64,000 bases of DNA from JBFYTX01 sp963739515 (GTDB lineage: Bacteria > Chloroflexota > Dehalococcoidia > Dehalococcoidales > RBG-16-60-22), in contig CAVUAO010000002.1 in assembly GCA_963739515.1 (NCBI GenBank), forward strand, positions 372,001-436,000, in the 5' to 3' direction. How positions within the stretch are numbered: position 1 is the first letter of the stretch; each line of letters opens with the position of its first letter. The notes beneath the pieces were generated by a model that was given only the letters and a program-made list of their open reading frames with translations, did not search any database and was not told where the DNA came from. This document shows, one piece after another, positions 16,263-24,508 of the stretch. The position numbers and the translations under genes are program-made.

Positions 16263-16335
16263 GAGTAAATCAATTAGAAGAGTTTCCCGATTTCCATCGG
16301 GACCATCGCGGGTTCGAGTCCCGTCTCCCGCTCCA
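16263..16335 (+). pseudogene. Degenerate tandem copy of tRNA-Gly
   Basis: The last 30 nt of the tRNA (16233-16262, through CCA) recur exactly at 16306-16335. The upstream part of this second unit matches the tRNA D-arm region at about 15 of 20 positions, with one indel. The 5' acceptor strand is missing. In place of the anticodon arm it has a tight CCCGAT/ATCGGG hairpin with a four-base loop. It therefore looks like a decayed tandem duplication rather than a working tRNA. Confidence 0.8.
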
Positions 16336-16350
16336 TTCTTTTTTCAAAGT

Positions 16351-17493
16351 TTAACCTGGCGCCTCAACGGTAACGGTCGTCCCCTTACCCGGCTGTGATT
16401 GAACGGTCAGCGTACCGCCCACCAGCTGCGCCCGCTCCTGCATGCCCGCCAGCCCCAGCTTATCGTGTTTGGCCAGGTCGCTCATTTTGTCCGGTATTTG
16501 AAATCCTTTACCGTTATCGCTAACAGTTATTTTCGTCCGGCCGTCACTAAAATCGATAGTTATATCGGCGCGGGTCGCCCCGGAGTGACGCCAGACGTTC
16601 CTCAGGGCTTCCTGGGTAATGCGGAAAAGGGCAATCGCCACCTCCTCCGGAAGACGGTGCTCATTGCCGAGCGTATTTATATTGGTCACGACGCTGGAAT
16701 AACGGGTAACTTCCGACGCCAACATCTCGACCGCCGCCAGCAGACCCAAGCGGTCCAAGGCCGCCGGCCGCAGGTCCTGGCTCAAACGGCGCACGCCCTG
16801 CAATATATTATCAGTCTGGCGCCACAACTCTTCCAGACGGGTGCGGTTTTCCTGGGAAAGCGCCTGGTCGTTGCTAGCCAGGGCATCAAGCTGGCGGGCC
16901 AGCGCGACCAGTGACTGGATGGTGTCGTCGTGTAATTCGTGGGAGATACGTTTCCGCTCCTCTTCCTGCGCCTTGGTGGCCTGCTGAAAATAAAAACGCA
17001 GGTTATCATTCATCCTTTTCTGTTCGGTGATATCCCTGGCAATGTGATGGAAAGCCACCGGCTGGCTTTTATCAAACACCAGACTAGTGGTCAGCTGGAT
17101 ATACGCTTCGCTGCCATCCCTCCGGAAGACGCGCTGCTCATAGGGCTGTACCACGGGTTCGTTGTTCAAGAGCTTCTTCCTGATCTGGTGGGCAAGCTCC
17201 AGGCTTTCCTCGGAGAGGAAACTTTTCACGTTCATCCGGCCCAGCTCTTCCTTGCCGTACCCCGTCAGCTTTTCCGTAGCTTTATTGACGGTGATGAAAT
17301 TGCCTTCGAGGTCATGGAGCCAGATGGCATCGTGGGCGTTTTCAAACAGATAGCGATAACTGGCCTCGGACACCTTTAGCTCGTGCTCGGCGGCATCCAG
17401 TTTCCGGCGATATCCCCGAGCGCGGCGCCAGAAAATGAGACCAATAGCCAGAGCGATAACGGCGATGCAAACGGCAACGATTACCCACACCAT
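16351..17493 (-). CDS. PAS-domain sensor histidine kinase (NarX/DegS type)
   Basis: 380 residues. One N-terminal membrane helix (about residues 3-23), a linker, a PAS domain (about 40-160; YRYLFENAHDAIWLHDLEGNF, ending in DITEQKR), then the HisKA_3 dimerisation domain with the phospho-acceptor in RISHELHDDT. The C-terminal HATPase has NVWRHSGA, DNGKGF and GLAGMQERAQLVGG. With almost no periplasmic part, sensing is probably through the PAS domain in the cytoplasm. It is 17 bp downstream of the LuxR-type response regulator, its obvious partner. Confidence 0.9.
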   Translation of the reverse strand: MVWVIVAVCIAVIALAIGLIFWRRARGYRRKLDAAEHELKVSEASYRYLFENAHDAIWLHDLEGNFITVNKATEKLTGYGKEELGRMNVKSFLSEESLELAHQIRKKLLNNEPVVQPYEQRVFRRDGSEAYIQLTTSLVFDKSQPVAFHHIARDITEQKRMNDNLRFYFQQATKAQEEERKRISHELHDDTIQSLVALARQLDALASNDQALSQENRTRLEELWRQTDNILQGVRRLSQDLRPAALDRLGLLAAVEMLASEVTRYSSVVTNINTLGNEHRLPEEVAIALFRITQEALRNVWRHSGATRADITIDFSDGRTKITVSDNGKGFQIPDKMSDLAKHDKLGLAGMQERAQLVGGTLTVQSQPGKGTTVTVEAPG

Positions 17494-17510
17494 ATCTTAA
17501 TTATACAATA

Positions 17511-18176
17511 TTAGGGGATATCTTCGAGGGTAACCCAGCCCTGTTTCAGGGCATGCACCACGGCTTCGGTCCGGGAGCTCACCTGCAGTTTATTGAAGAT
17601 ATGTCCCAGGTGAGCCTGGACGGTACGCAGGCTGAGACAGAGCTCGTCGGCGATATTCTGGTTGCTCAGCCCGCGGGTGGCGAGACGCAGCACCTCTAAC
17701 TCGCGCTCGCTGAGCATATCGGAAGGTTTCTGGCGGGCGGATTTATCGGGGGCGGGGACAAAACGGTTAAGCACCTTGCGGGCGATGGCCGGGTGCAGTA
17801 CCGACTCCCCGGCGTGGACCTGCCTGACGGCGTCGACAAGCTCACGGCCGCGGATGCTTTTCAGCAGGTATCCGGCGGCCCCCGCTTCCAGCAGGCTGAA
17901 GACGAACTGGTCGTCATCGTAAGCGGACAGTATCAGGACGGCTATCGAAGGATAAAGCGATTTTATGCGGCGGGTTGCTTCAATGCCGTCGACGCCGGGC
18001 ATGGCAATATCGATGATGGCGACGTCCGGATGGGAGCTGCCGGCCAGGTTCACCGCTTCTTCGCCGTCGGCGGCCTCGGCGACGACATCGATATCCAGTT
18101 CTTTCTCCAGAATCTGGCGGGTGCCTTCCCGCACGACGGCATGGTCATCGGCAATCAGGACTTTTATCTTGTCCAT
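17511..18176 (-). CDS. LuxR/NarL-family response regulator
   Basis: 221 residues: receiver domain (about 1-120) with the acidic pair D10-D11, phospho-acceptor D56 in VAIIDIAMPG, and the conserved Lys in LLKS. The C-terminal LuxR-type helix-turn-helix (about 153-217) has LSERELEVLRLATRGLSNQ and SLRTVQAHLGHIFNKL. A NarL-like DNA-binding regulator, phosphorylated by the kinase encoded next to it. The GYD-domain gene lies 16 bp upstream in the same direction, so the three genes form one operon. The signal is not evident. Confidence 0.93.
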   Translation of the reverse strand: MDKIKVLIADDHAVVREGTRQILEKELDIDVVAEAADGEEAVNLAGSSHPDVAIIDIAMPGVDGIEATRRIKSLYPSIAVLILSAYDDDQFVFSLLEAGAAGYLLKSIRGRELVDAVRQVHAGESVLHPAIARKVLNRFVPAPDKSARQKPSDMLSERELEVLRLATRGLSNQNIADELCLSLRTVQAHLGHIFNKLQVSSRTEAVVHALKQGWVTLEDIP

Positions 18177-18192
18177 AATGCGTTACCGAGTA

Positions 18193-18495
18193 TTACCAGG
18201 GGTTCTCCCGTTCTTTAAGCGTCGTAATAAGGTCGTCAATGGGTATGGCTGTCAGGGTCAGGGTCTGGGTGGTGCCTTTAGCGCTCAGCCGAATCGCCAG
18301 CTTGGCGATGGCCTCGTTGCCGGGGGCTTCGAGGATATTGACGAAATCATACTGGCCGAGCAGGGCATACTGGGTCAGTATTTTCGCCCCCATAAACTCC
18401 ACCTCTTTATTGATTTCCTTGAGAATTTCCGGGTTTTCCTGAAGGGCCTTGCGGCCGGCATCGGTAAGGGTCGTCAGCATAAGATAGACAGACAT
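18193..18495 (-). CDS. GYD-domain protein
   Basis: 100 residues of the small GYD family, named for a Gly-Tyr-Asp signature seen here as GQYDF in LLGQYDFVNILEA. The start MSVYLMLTTLTDAG and the late GTTQTLTL strand fit the ferredoxin-like fold of this group. Function in bacteria is poorly defined. It is the first gene of the operon with the two-component pair, so it may be part of, or controlled with, that regulatory unit. The ATG at 18495 has a purine-rich AGGAGG-like stretch upstream on the minus strand. Confidence 0.75.
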   Translation of the reverse strand: MSVYLMLTTLTDAGRKALQENPEILKEINKEVEFMGAKILTQYALLGQYDFVNILEAPGNEAIAKLAIRLSAKGTTQTLTLTAIPIDDLITTLKERENPW

Positions 18496-18590
18496 CGCTA
18501 CCTCCTTCCGTTGATTATCTGGCTCTTATTATGGACGTATATTTACCCTGTTTGTCAACTGCTTTGGCTGACGTGCTATAATGTAGCGAA

Positions 18591-18992
18591 ATGCCGGAAA
18601 ACAATATCGAAAAACTAAAAGCCGCCGAGGCTAAAGAGCCCATCGCGTCTTTCCTGAAAATACACCTGGTAGAACTGACGCCGGGCTACGCCAAGGTAAC
18701 GATGAAACTCACGCCGGACCATCTTAATTTTAACGGCATGGTCTTCGGGGGCATCGTCATGGCGGTAGCCGACCAGGCTTTTGCCTACGCCACCAACTCG
18801 CTGGTCAGCCCCAGCATCGCCACACAATTCAATATCCACCTCATCTCCGGCGCCGGCGTCGGCGACGAGCTTACCGCCGAATGCCGCGTCATCAAGAGCG
18901 GCCGGCGTATAGGAGTATCCGAGATGACGGTGACCAACCAGACAGGCAAACTCATTGCCAAAGCCACCGGCACGACGGTCGTCACCGGGTGA
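18591..18992 (+). CDS. PaaI-type hotdog thioesterase
   Basis: 133 residues with the hotdog-fold signature LNFNGMVFGGIVMAVADQAFAYATNS. This is the PaaI pattern (N..G..HGG......D.A) with Phe in the usual His place. Family members hydrolyse acyl- or aryl-CoA esters. It is divergent from the GYD operon and precedes the acyl-CoA synthetase and liv transporter genes, which fits a role in releasing CoA from imported acids, although the 240-bp leader between them suggests separate transcription. Confidence 0.85.
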   Translation: MPENNIEKLKAAEAKEPIASFLKIHLVELTPGYAKVTMKLTPDHLNFNGMVFGGIVMAVADQAFAYATNSLVSPSIATQFNIHLISGAGVGDELTAECRVIKSGRRIGVSEMTVTNQTGKLIAKATGTTVVTG

Positions 18993-19023
18993 ACATAAAA
19001 TCCCCGTTTAGCTTCACATCATA

Positions 19024-19052
19024 TTGACATCAAGATAATCCTGTGATAAGCT
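19024..19052 (+). promoter_or_regulatory. Possible promoter of the acyl-CoA synthetase leader
   Basis: TTGACA (19024-19029), 17 bp, TAAGCT (19047-19052). The -35 box is perfect and the -10 weak. Transcription would start just before the leader ORF at 19062. Confidence 0.35.
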
Positions 19053-19061
19053 ATTGACGCC

Positions 19062-19139
19062 ATGTATCTCAAGCGCGTGGAACGGGAGAAACCAAAATTC
19101 GTCTTTACCGGGCGCACCGGGAGTGCGCGTGGGAGGTAA
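19062..19139 (+). CDS. Possible 25-aa leader peptide
   Basis: ATG to TAA, 25 codons, Arg/Lys-rich (starts MYLKRVEREKPK, ends TGSARGR). It has no ribosome-binding site, but the predicted transcript would begin only a few bases upstream, so it could be leaderless. Its last four codons and stop (GCGTGGGAGGTAA, 19127-19139) are exactly complementary to 19195-19207 in the downstream hairpin. This is the arrangement expected of a regulatory leader ORF; it may equally be chance. Confidence 0.3.
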   Translation: MYLKRVEREKPKFVFTGRTGSARGR

Positions 19140-19192
19140 AAATATCCGTAGTTAAACCATCTGGTTCACATTTATATTAGTTATTGAATTCG

Positions 19193-19218
19193 AATTACCT
19201 CCCACGCGGGAGGTAATT
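19193..19218 (+). promoter_or_regulatory. Perfect inverted repeat in the acyl-CoA synthetase leader
   Basis: AATTACCTCCC (19193-19203), loop ACGC, GGGAGGTAATT (19208-19218). The left arm carries an anti-Shine-Dalgarno-like CCTCCC. It can also pair, over 13 bases, with 19127-19139. The two pairings exclude each other. The right arm contains GGGAGG 20 bases before the ATG. No T tract follows, so this is not a standard terminator. Confidence 0.6.
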
Positions 19219-19232
19219 AAGTTTATAGGGGT

Positions 19233-21161
19233 ATGGCATTGACCACCGGCATATTAGAAAAAAGAGAAACAATTCCGCAAATCATTTTAAACAACAGCGC
19301 CAAATGGGGTAAACAGACGGCGATGTGCATGAAGATGTTCGGCATCTGGCACCGGTATAGCTGGCAGGACTACGGCGAAAACGTTAAATTCTTCTCGCTG
19401 GGCATGATAAGCCTGGGGCTAAAGCGCGGCGACGTCACCTGCATCATCGGGGACAACGAGCCGCAGTGGTTCTGGGGGGAGTTCGCCGTGCAGGCGGCGG
19501 GGGGCATCGCCACCGGCGCCTTCGTCGATTCGATCCCGTCCGAGGTAAAGTACATCGCGGAACATTCCGACGCTAAATTCGCCATCGTCAACGACCAGGA
19601 GCAGACGGACAAGTTCCTGGAAATCAAGAAAGACCTGCCCCTGCTGCAAAGGATTATTTACTGGGACCCTAAGGGGCTGCGCAACTACGACGACCCCATC
19701 CTCATCAGCTTTAACGAGGTCATGGGACTGGGGCGGGAATATGAAAAAACACATCCCGGTCTTTTTGAAAAGAACGTCGAGCAGGGCAGGGGAGACGATA
19801 TCGCCTTTATCTACTACACTTCCGGTACGACCGGCCTGCCCAAGGGTGCCACCCTGACGCACCGTGCCCTGATTACCACCGCGCGCGGATTCGCCAATCG
19901 CTACCCTCTGGATGAGAATGACAATCTGATCTCCAACTTCCCGGCGGCGTGGGTAGGCGACAGCTTTTTCGCCACGATTCCCCATCTGCTGACCGGCGCC
20001 AAGCTCAACTTCCCCGAGGAGCCGGAGACCATCGCCGAGGACACGCGGGAAATCGGTCCCAACTTCGTCATTTACGGGCCGCGGCAGTGGGAGGGGCTGG
20101 TCAGCGAAATACAGGTCAAAATGCTCGACGCCAACTGGCTGAAACGCTTGACCTATAAGCTTTTCCTGCCGGTCGGGCATAAAATCGCCGACTTCAAATT
20201 CGCGGGTAAAACACCCAACATTTTCTGGCGCATGCTACATTTCATGGCTTATATGGCGCTGTTCCGGCCCCTCAAGGACAGGCTGGGACTGAGCAAGGTC
20301 AGGTTCGCCGTTACGGGGAGCTCGGTATTGAGCCTGGACACTTTCCGCCTTATCCACGCCATCGGCGTGGAGCTGCGGCAGTGCTATGCCAGCACCGAGG
20401 CCGGCCTGATATCTTCTCACGGAAAAGGCGAGATAAAGTTCGAGAGCGTGGGTCGGCCGGCGCTGGGGACGTCGCTCAGGATAACCAAAGAAGGCGAACT
20501 GCTGGTCACCAGCGACTGCATGTTCACCGGCTACCATAAAAACCCGGAAAAAACGGCGGTGACTTTAATCGACGGCTGGTGCCATACCGGCGACGCCGTC
20601 AACATTAACGAGCAGGGGCACCTGATCTTCATGGACCGGCTGGAGCACATGGGCATGCTGAAATCCGGTGCCAAGTACGCGCCCCAGTATATCGAGGGCA
20701 GGCTCAGGTTCAGTCCCTACATCAAGGACGCGATGGTCATCGGCGGCAAAGATAAGGAATACGTCTCCGCCATCATCAATATCGATTTTGCCATGGTGGG
20801 AAAATGGGCGGAGCGCCACCGTATCCCTTACACGACCTTCGTCGACCTTTCCCAGAAAAAAGAGGTGGCGGACCTGGTGCGGCAGGACCTGGAACGGGTC
20901 AACGGCTACCTGCCGGAAACGTCCCGCGTCCAGAAGTTCGTGCTGCTGCACAAGGAATTCGACCCGGATGAAGCGGAACTGACGCGCACGAGGAAACTGA
21001 GAAGAGAGTTCATGGAGCAGCGGTATAAAGACCTTATCGAGGCATTATACGGAGGTAAAGAGAAGATTGACGTCCAAGCCCCCGTGACGTATCGAGACGG
21101 ACGAAAAGGCGTGGTCACGACGAGCATACAAGTGAGAAATATTTCAAAGGCGGCGTCCTGA
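19233..21161 (+). CDS. AMP-forming long-chain fatty-acid-CoA ligase-like acyl-CoA synthetase
   Basis: 642 residues of the ANL superfamily. The P-loop-like AMP motif IAFIYYTSGTTGLPKGATLTH is at about 190-210. ECYAST-type motif A5 appears as RQCYASTEAGL, and motif A7 as DGWCHTGDAV. The overall length and a C-terminal extension fit the FadD15/long-chain acyl-CoA synthetase clade. It would activate a carboxylic acid with ATP and CoA. It is followed after 2 bp by the liv-type permease gene, so import and CoA activation are coupled genetically. Substrate could be a fatty, branched or aromatic acid. Confidence 0.9.
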   Translation: MALTTGILEKRETIPQIILNNSAKWGKQTAMCMKMFGIWHRYSWQDYGENVKFFSLGMISLGLKRGDVTCIIGDNEPQWFWGEFAVQAAGGIATGAFVDSIPSEVKYIAEHSDAKFAIVNDQEQTDKFLEIKKDLPLLQRIIYWDPKGLRNYDDPILISFNEVMGLGREYEKTHPGLFEKNVEQGRGDDIAFIYYTSGTTGLPKGATLTHRALITTARGFANRYPLDENDNLISNFPAAWVGDSFFATIPHLLTGAKLNFPEEPETIAEDTREIGPNFVIYGPRQWEGLVSEIQVKMLDANWLKRLTYKLFLPVGHKIADFKFAGKTPNIFWRMLHFMAYMALFRPLKDRLGLSKVRFAVTGSSVLSLDTFRLIHAIGVELRQCYASTEAGLISSHGKGEIKFESVGRPALGTSLRITKEGELLVTSDCMFTGYHKNPEKTAVTLIDGWCHTGDAVNINEQGHLIFMDRLEHMGMLKSGAKYAPQYIEGRLRFSPYIKDAMVIGGKDKEYVSAIINIDFAMVGKWAERHRIPYTTFVDLSQKKEVADLVRQDLERVNGYLPETSRVQKFVLLHKEFDPDEAELTRTRKLRREFMEQRYKDLIEALYGGKEKIDVQAPVTYRDGRKGVVTTSIQVRNISKAAS

Positions 21162-21163
21162 TA

Positions 21164-22054
21164 ATGGCGGAGTTGCTGCAGTATGTTATCACCGGCATAT
21201 CCATCGGCATGGTCTATGCCCTGATTGCCCTTGGCTTCGTCATCATCTGGAAATCCAGCAGCGTCGCCAACCTGGCGCTGGGACAACTGGTGCTCCTTTC
21301 CTCGTGGTTTACCTACGGCATGCTGGTGCAGGCGGGGCTCCCGGCGTGGGCGGGTATTCCGCTAGTGATTGTTTTCGCCCTGGTCCTGGGGTGGGCCATC
21401 GAGAGATTCACGCTACGTCCGCTGATCTGCGCAACCCATCCTGTCGTTAATCGCGGTCACGCTGGGACTGGCCTACTTTTTTGAGGGGCTGGTGGGCATT
21501 ATCTGGCCCAAGAGCCTGGCGTCTTTACCGCCCCTTTTCCCCCAGGAGCCGATACACATCGGCACGGCGGTCATCCAGCAGGAGTTCATCTGGGCGGCGG
21601 TGATTTCACTGGTCCTTTACCTGTTATTGACCGCTTTTTTTCAGGTTCCATAAAATGGGTATCGCCATGCGGGCCACCGCCGACGACCAGAAAGCCGTGC
21701 AGGCCTGCGGCATCCCGGTAACCAGAATCTTCTCGCAATCATGGATGTTTGCCTGCGTGCTGGCCGCCGTAGGCGGGATTCTGGTATCGAGCATCGGCAA
21801 CATCAGCAAAGCTCCCGCTGGTAGAAACCGGACTCCAGGCTTTTTCCGTGGTCATCCTGGGCGGCCTCGATTCGTTCCTGGGTGCCATTATCGCCGGGCC
21901 AATCATCGGCCTCGCGGAAACCATCGGGGGCGGCTACTTAACCAAGTTGACGTGGGAGGGAATCAGGGAAGTAATTCCGTTCATCATCATCATTATCGTG
22001 ATGATCATCAAACCATACGGACTGTTCGGGGAGAAGCGCATCGAGAGGGTATAG
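21164..22054 (+). pseudogene. livH: Branched-chain amino-acid-type ABC permease LivH, three frameshifts
   Basis: The LivH sequence is complete but split over three frames. The first part runs from 21164 (MAELLQYVITGISIGMVYALIALGF) to about 21427. A +1 shift leads to PILSLIAVTLGLAYFFEG and on to the seven-T run at 21635-21641. A second +1 shift leads to MGIAMRATADDQKAVQACG as far as CCC at 21814-21816. A third +1 shift leads to VVILGGLDSFLGAIIAGP and the end at 22054. Each join is repaired by removing one base. Because livM, livK and livF are intact, consensus errors are as likely as true decay. If repaired it would be a roughly 296-aa permease with the usual EAA-like loop (MRATADD). Confidence 0.85.
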
Positions 22055-22055
22055 G

Positions 22056-23108
22056 ATGGACTTACCGGCCGGGATAAGAAACTACACCTACGCAGAGGAT
22101 ATGGCCATCTTCCGCACGAAAACGCACTGGTTTTTACTTATCGGGCTACTGGTTTTATTGTTCACCGCTCCCCTGTGGTTCGGCGGCCACTGGCTCGACA
22201 TCGCCAACCGGATCGGCATCACGCTTATCGCCGTCACCGGACTGAATATTTTAACCGGCTATTGCGGACAGCTGTCCATCGGGCATGCCGGATTCATGGC
22301 GGTGGGCGCTTACACGTCGGCGGTGCTGGTAAGCAGGTTCGACGTGCCGTTTATCGTCGGCTTGCTCTGCGCGGGCGTATTAGCCGGGCTTATCGGGATT
22401 CTCTTCGGCATACCTTCGCTGAGGGTGAAAGGTTTTTATCTGGCGATAACGACCATCGCCGCCCAATTTATTATTATCTGGATAGTCGAGCACTGGACTT
22501 CGATAACCGGTCCCAACGGTATCCTCGATGTCGGTCCCGCTTCAATAGGTAGCCTGGTACTCAAAAGCACCGCCAGCGAGTTCTACTTGATTTTAATCAT
22601 CACTGTCATCGCTATTTATGCCGCCAAGAATATCGCCCGCACCAGAGTAGGGAGGGCTTTTGTGGCGATACGTGACAACGACCTCGCCGCCGAGGTCATG
22701 GGCATCAACCTTTTCCGGTATAAGCTTACCGCCTTCTTTATAGGGTGCTTTTTTGCCGGCATCGCCGGCTCGCTACTGGCACACACCAGCCGGACTATCA
22801 GTCCCGATTATTTCCAATTCAAAGATTCCATCCTCTTTATCGGGATGATTATCATCGGGGGCCTGGGCACGACGACCGGGCCGATATTCGGGGTATTATT
22901 TATCCGTCTCCTCGATGAGCTGGTAATCCAGCTATCGCCTTCTCTTCAAAGCGCTTTTCCTCATCTGCTCCCCGGCTTTACCTCGGGCATCGCGCCGCTG
23001 TTGTTCGGCCTGGCCATCGTCCTGTTCCTGATATTCGAGCCGAGGGGATTGGCGCACCGCTGGCAACTGCTGAAATCGGCCTACAGGTTCTGGCCTTTCT
23101 CGTATTAA
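22056..23108 (+). CDS. livM: Branched-chain amino-acid-type ABC permease LivM
   Basis: 350 residues with about nine hydrophobic segments. Family landmarks are TGYCGQLSIGHAGFMAVGAY, the EAA-like cytoplasmic loop GRAFVAIRDNDLAAEVMGIN, and IIIGGLGTTTGPIFG. It pairs with LivH to form the membrane channel of the importer. It begins one base after the livH stop. The family imports branched-chain amino acids, but relatives take up urea, amides, aromatic acids and short acids. The flanking CoA ligases favour a carboxylic acid. Confidence 0.92.
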   Translation: MDLPAGIRNYTYAEDMAIFRTKTHWFLLIGLLVLLFTAPLWFGGHWLDIANRIGITLIAVTGLNILTGYCGQLSIGHAGFMAVGAYTSAVLVSRFDVPFIVGLLCAGVLAGLIGILFGIPSLRVKGFYLAITTIAAQFIIIWIVEHWTSITGPNGILDVGPASIGSLVLKSTASEFYLILIITVIAIYAAKNIARTRVGRAFVAIRDNDLAAEVMGINLFRYKLTAFFIGCFFAGIAGSLLAHTSRTISPDYFQFKDSILFIGMIIIGGLGTTTGPIFGVLFIRLLDELVIQLSPSLQSAFPHLLPGFTSGIAPLLFGLAIVLFLIFEPRGLAHRWQLLKSAYRFWPFSY

Positions 23109-23188
23109 ATAAAAAACGAGGTGATTTGTTATGTGAAAATATTTAAACAACGGACAATGAAGCAAAATATATTTAAAGAGGGGGTAAA

Positions 23189-24454
23189 ATGTTAAACAGG
23201 AAAGCGACAATTCTGGTACTTGTATTAGCGGTGATTTTGCTGATGACGCCGCTATTCGCCTCGTGCGGGGGAAAAGCCCAGCCCGGGCAGGTGCTGAAGG
23301 TGGGTGTCATGACACCATCGACCGGTCCCGTGCCCGAGAAGGGTATCCCCGGTCAACACGGCTTTGCCGACGCGGTCGAATACATTAATAAAGAACTTAA
23401 TGGCGTTAACGGTTATTCGATTCAGCTGGAATGGCGTGATTCCGGCTATGATATGCAGAGGGTAGGCACCATTGTCCAAGAATTTATGGATACCGGCTGT
23501 GTGATTTTCGCGACCCATTCCTCCACGGAAATGAAAGCGGCCTCGGGCAAGTCCAACGAAGCCGGTTTCCCCGGCCTGGCCGCATTCATCTCCACGATTA
23601 ACCTGCATCCGCCGACCCATGTCTACGGGCCGACGCCCGATTACGGCGATGACTGGGTCGCGTTTGCCAAGTACTATCTGGCCAACATCTGGAAAGGCCC
23701 GGGCAGACCGAAGATGGCGCTGGAGGGGTTAGCCAATCCGACCGGCCAGGGTATGAAAGACGGCGCCAAAGCCAAAGCCGACGAACTCGGGATAGACATC
23801 GTGGACATCGCGGAGCATAAAATCAGCACCATCGATGAGACGGTGGCCCTGCAGAGAATGAAGGACGAGGGCATCAACGTCCTTTTCATTTCCAGCACAC
23901 CCGCGCCCACCGCGGTCATCATCAAAAATGCCAAGACGCTGGGTCTGCTTCCCGCCATGACCATCGGCTGCGCGGCGGCAAGTTTCGGCAAGGCGCTGAT
24001 CGACCTGGGTGGAAACGCCGTCGAAGGCGTTTATGGCGTGGCGCATACCGCCAGCTGGGACGATAATGTCGCCGGAATCAAAAAAGCCAGGGAGTACTGC
24101 CTGAAAAATAACCCTCAGGACCTGAACAACGACGATTACCTTTCCTGCTGGACCACCATGCTAATCATGAAGGAAATCCTGGTGCAGGCCGTGAAAAACG
24201 CCGGTTATGACACTCTCGCCACAGGCGGCGCCGCGGCATGGAAAGCGGTGGAGGAACAGGGCATCCAGAAACTCAAGGGCTACACCGCCGAAGGACTGGT
24301 GGGCGGCACGGTCAGTTACGTGGGAGGAGGCGATAACCGCCTGGACAACTACCTGCGACTGTATAAAATAAGTGGGGGGAAGGCGGTGGCGATGGCCGAC
24401 TGGCAGGCCGCGCCGTTAATCAAATACGAAACATTATCGTGGTGGGGTCAATAG
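23189..24454 (+). CDS. livK: Branched-chain amino-acid-type ABC substrate-binding lipoprotein
   Basis: 421 residues. A lipoprotein signal peptide ends in the lipobox LFASC with Cys26. The mature part is a type I periplasmic-binding protein (LivK/Peripla_BP_6) with KVGVMTPSTGPVPEKG at the start and SGYDMQRV, SSTEMKAA and LFISSTPAPTAVIIKNAK later. It delivers the ligand to LivH/LivM. The start at 23189 has AGGGGG upstream. A stable hairpin follows the stop and may protect this abundant message. Confidence 0.9.
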   Translation: MLNRKATILVLVLAVILLMTPLFASCGGKAQPGQVLKVGVMTPSTGPVPEKGIPGQHGFADAVEYINKELNGVNGYSIQLEWRDSGYDMQRVGTIVQEFMDTGCVIFATHSSTEMKAASGKSNEAGFPGLAAFISTINLHPPTHVYGPTPDYGDDWVAFAKYYLANIWKGPGRPKMALEGLANPTGQGMKDGAKAKADELGIDIVDIAEHKISTIDETVALQRMKDEGINVLFISSTPAPTAVIIKNAKTLGLLPAMTIGCAAASFGKALIDLGGNAVEGVYGVAHTASWDDNVAGIKKAREYCLKNNPQDLNNDDYLSCWTTMLIMKEILVQAVKNAGYDTLATGGAAAWKAVEEQGIQKLKGYTAEGLVGGTVSYVGGGDNRLDNYLRLYKISGGKAVAMADWQAAPLIKYETLSWWGQ

Positions 24455-24467
24455 TTTAGTTAAAAAG

Positions 24468-24489
24468 GGGCTCCGGCTTGCCGGAGCCC
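24468..24489 (+). terminator. Intergenic hairpin between livK and livF
   Basis: Perfect 9-bp GC-rich stem GGGCTCCGG / CCGGAGCCC with loop CTTG, no T tract after it. Probably a partial terminator or an RNA-stabilising stem for the binding-protein message. Confidence 0.55.
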
Positions 24490-24508
24490 TATCCCATCAG
24501 GGGAGTAT

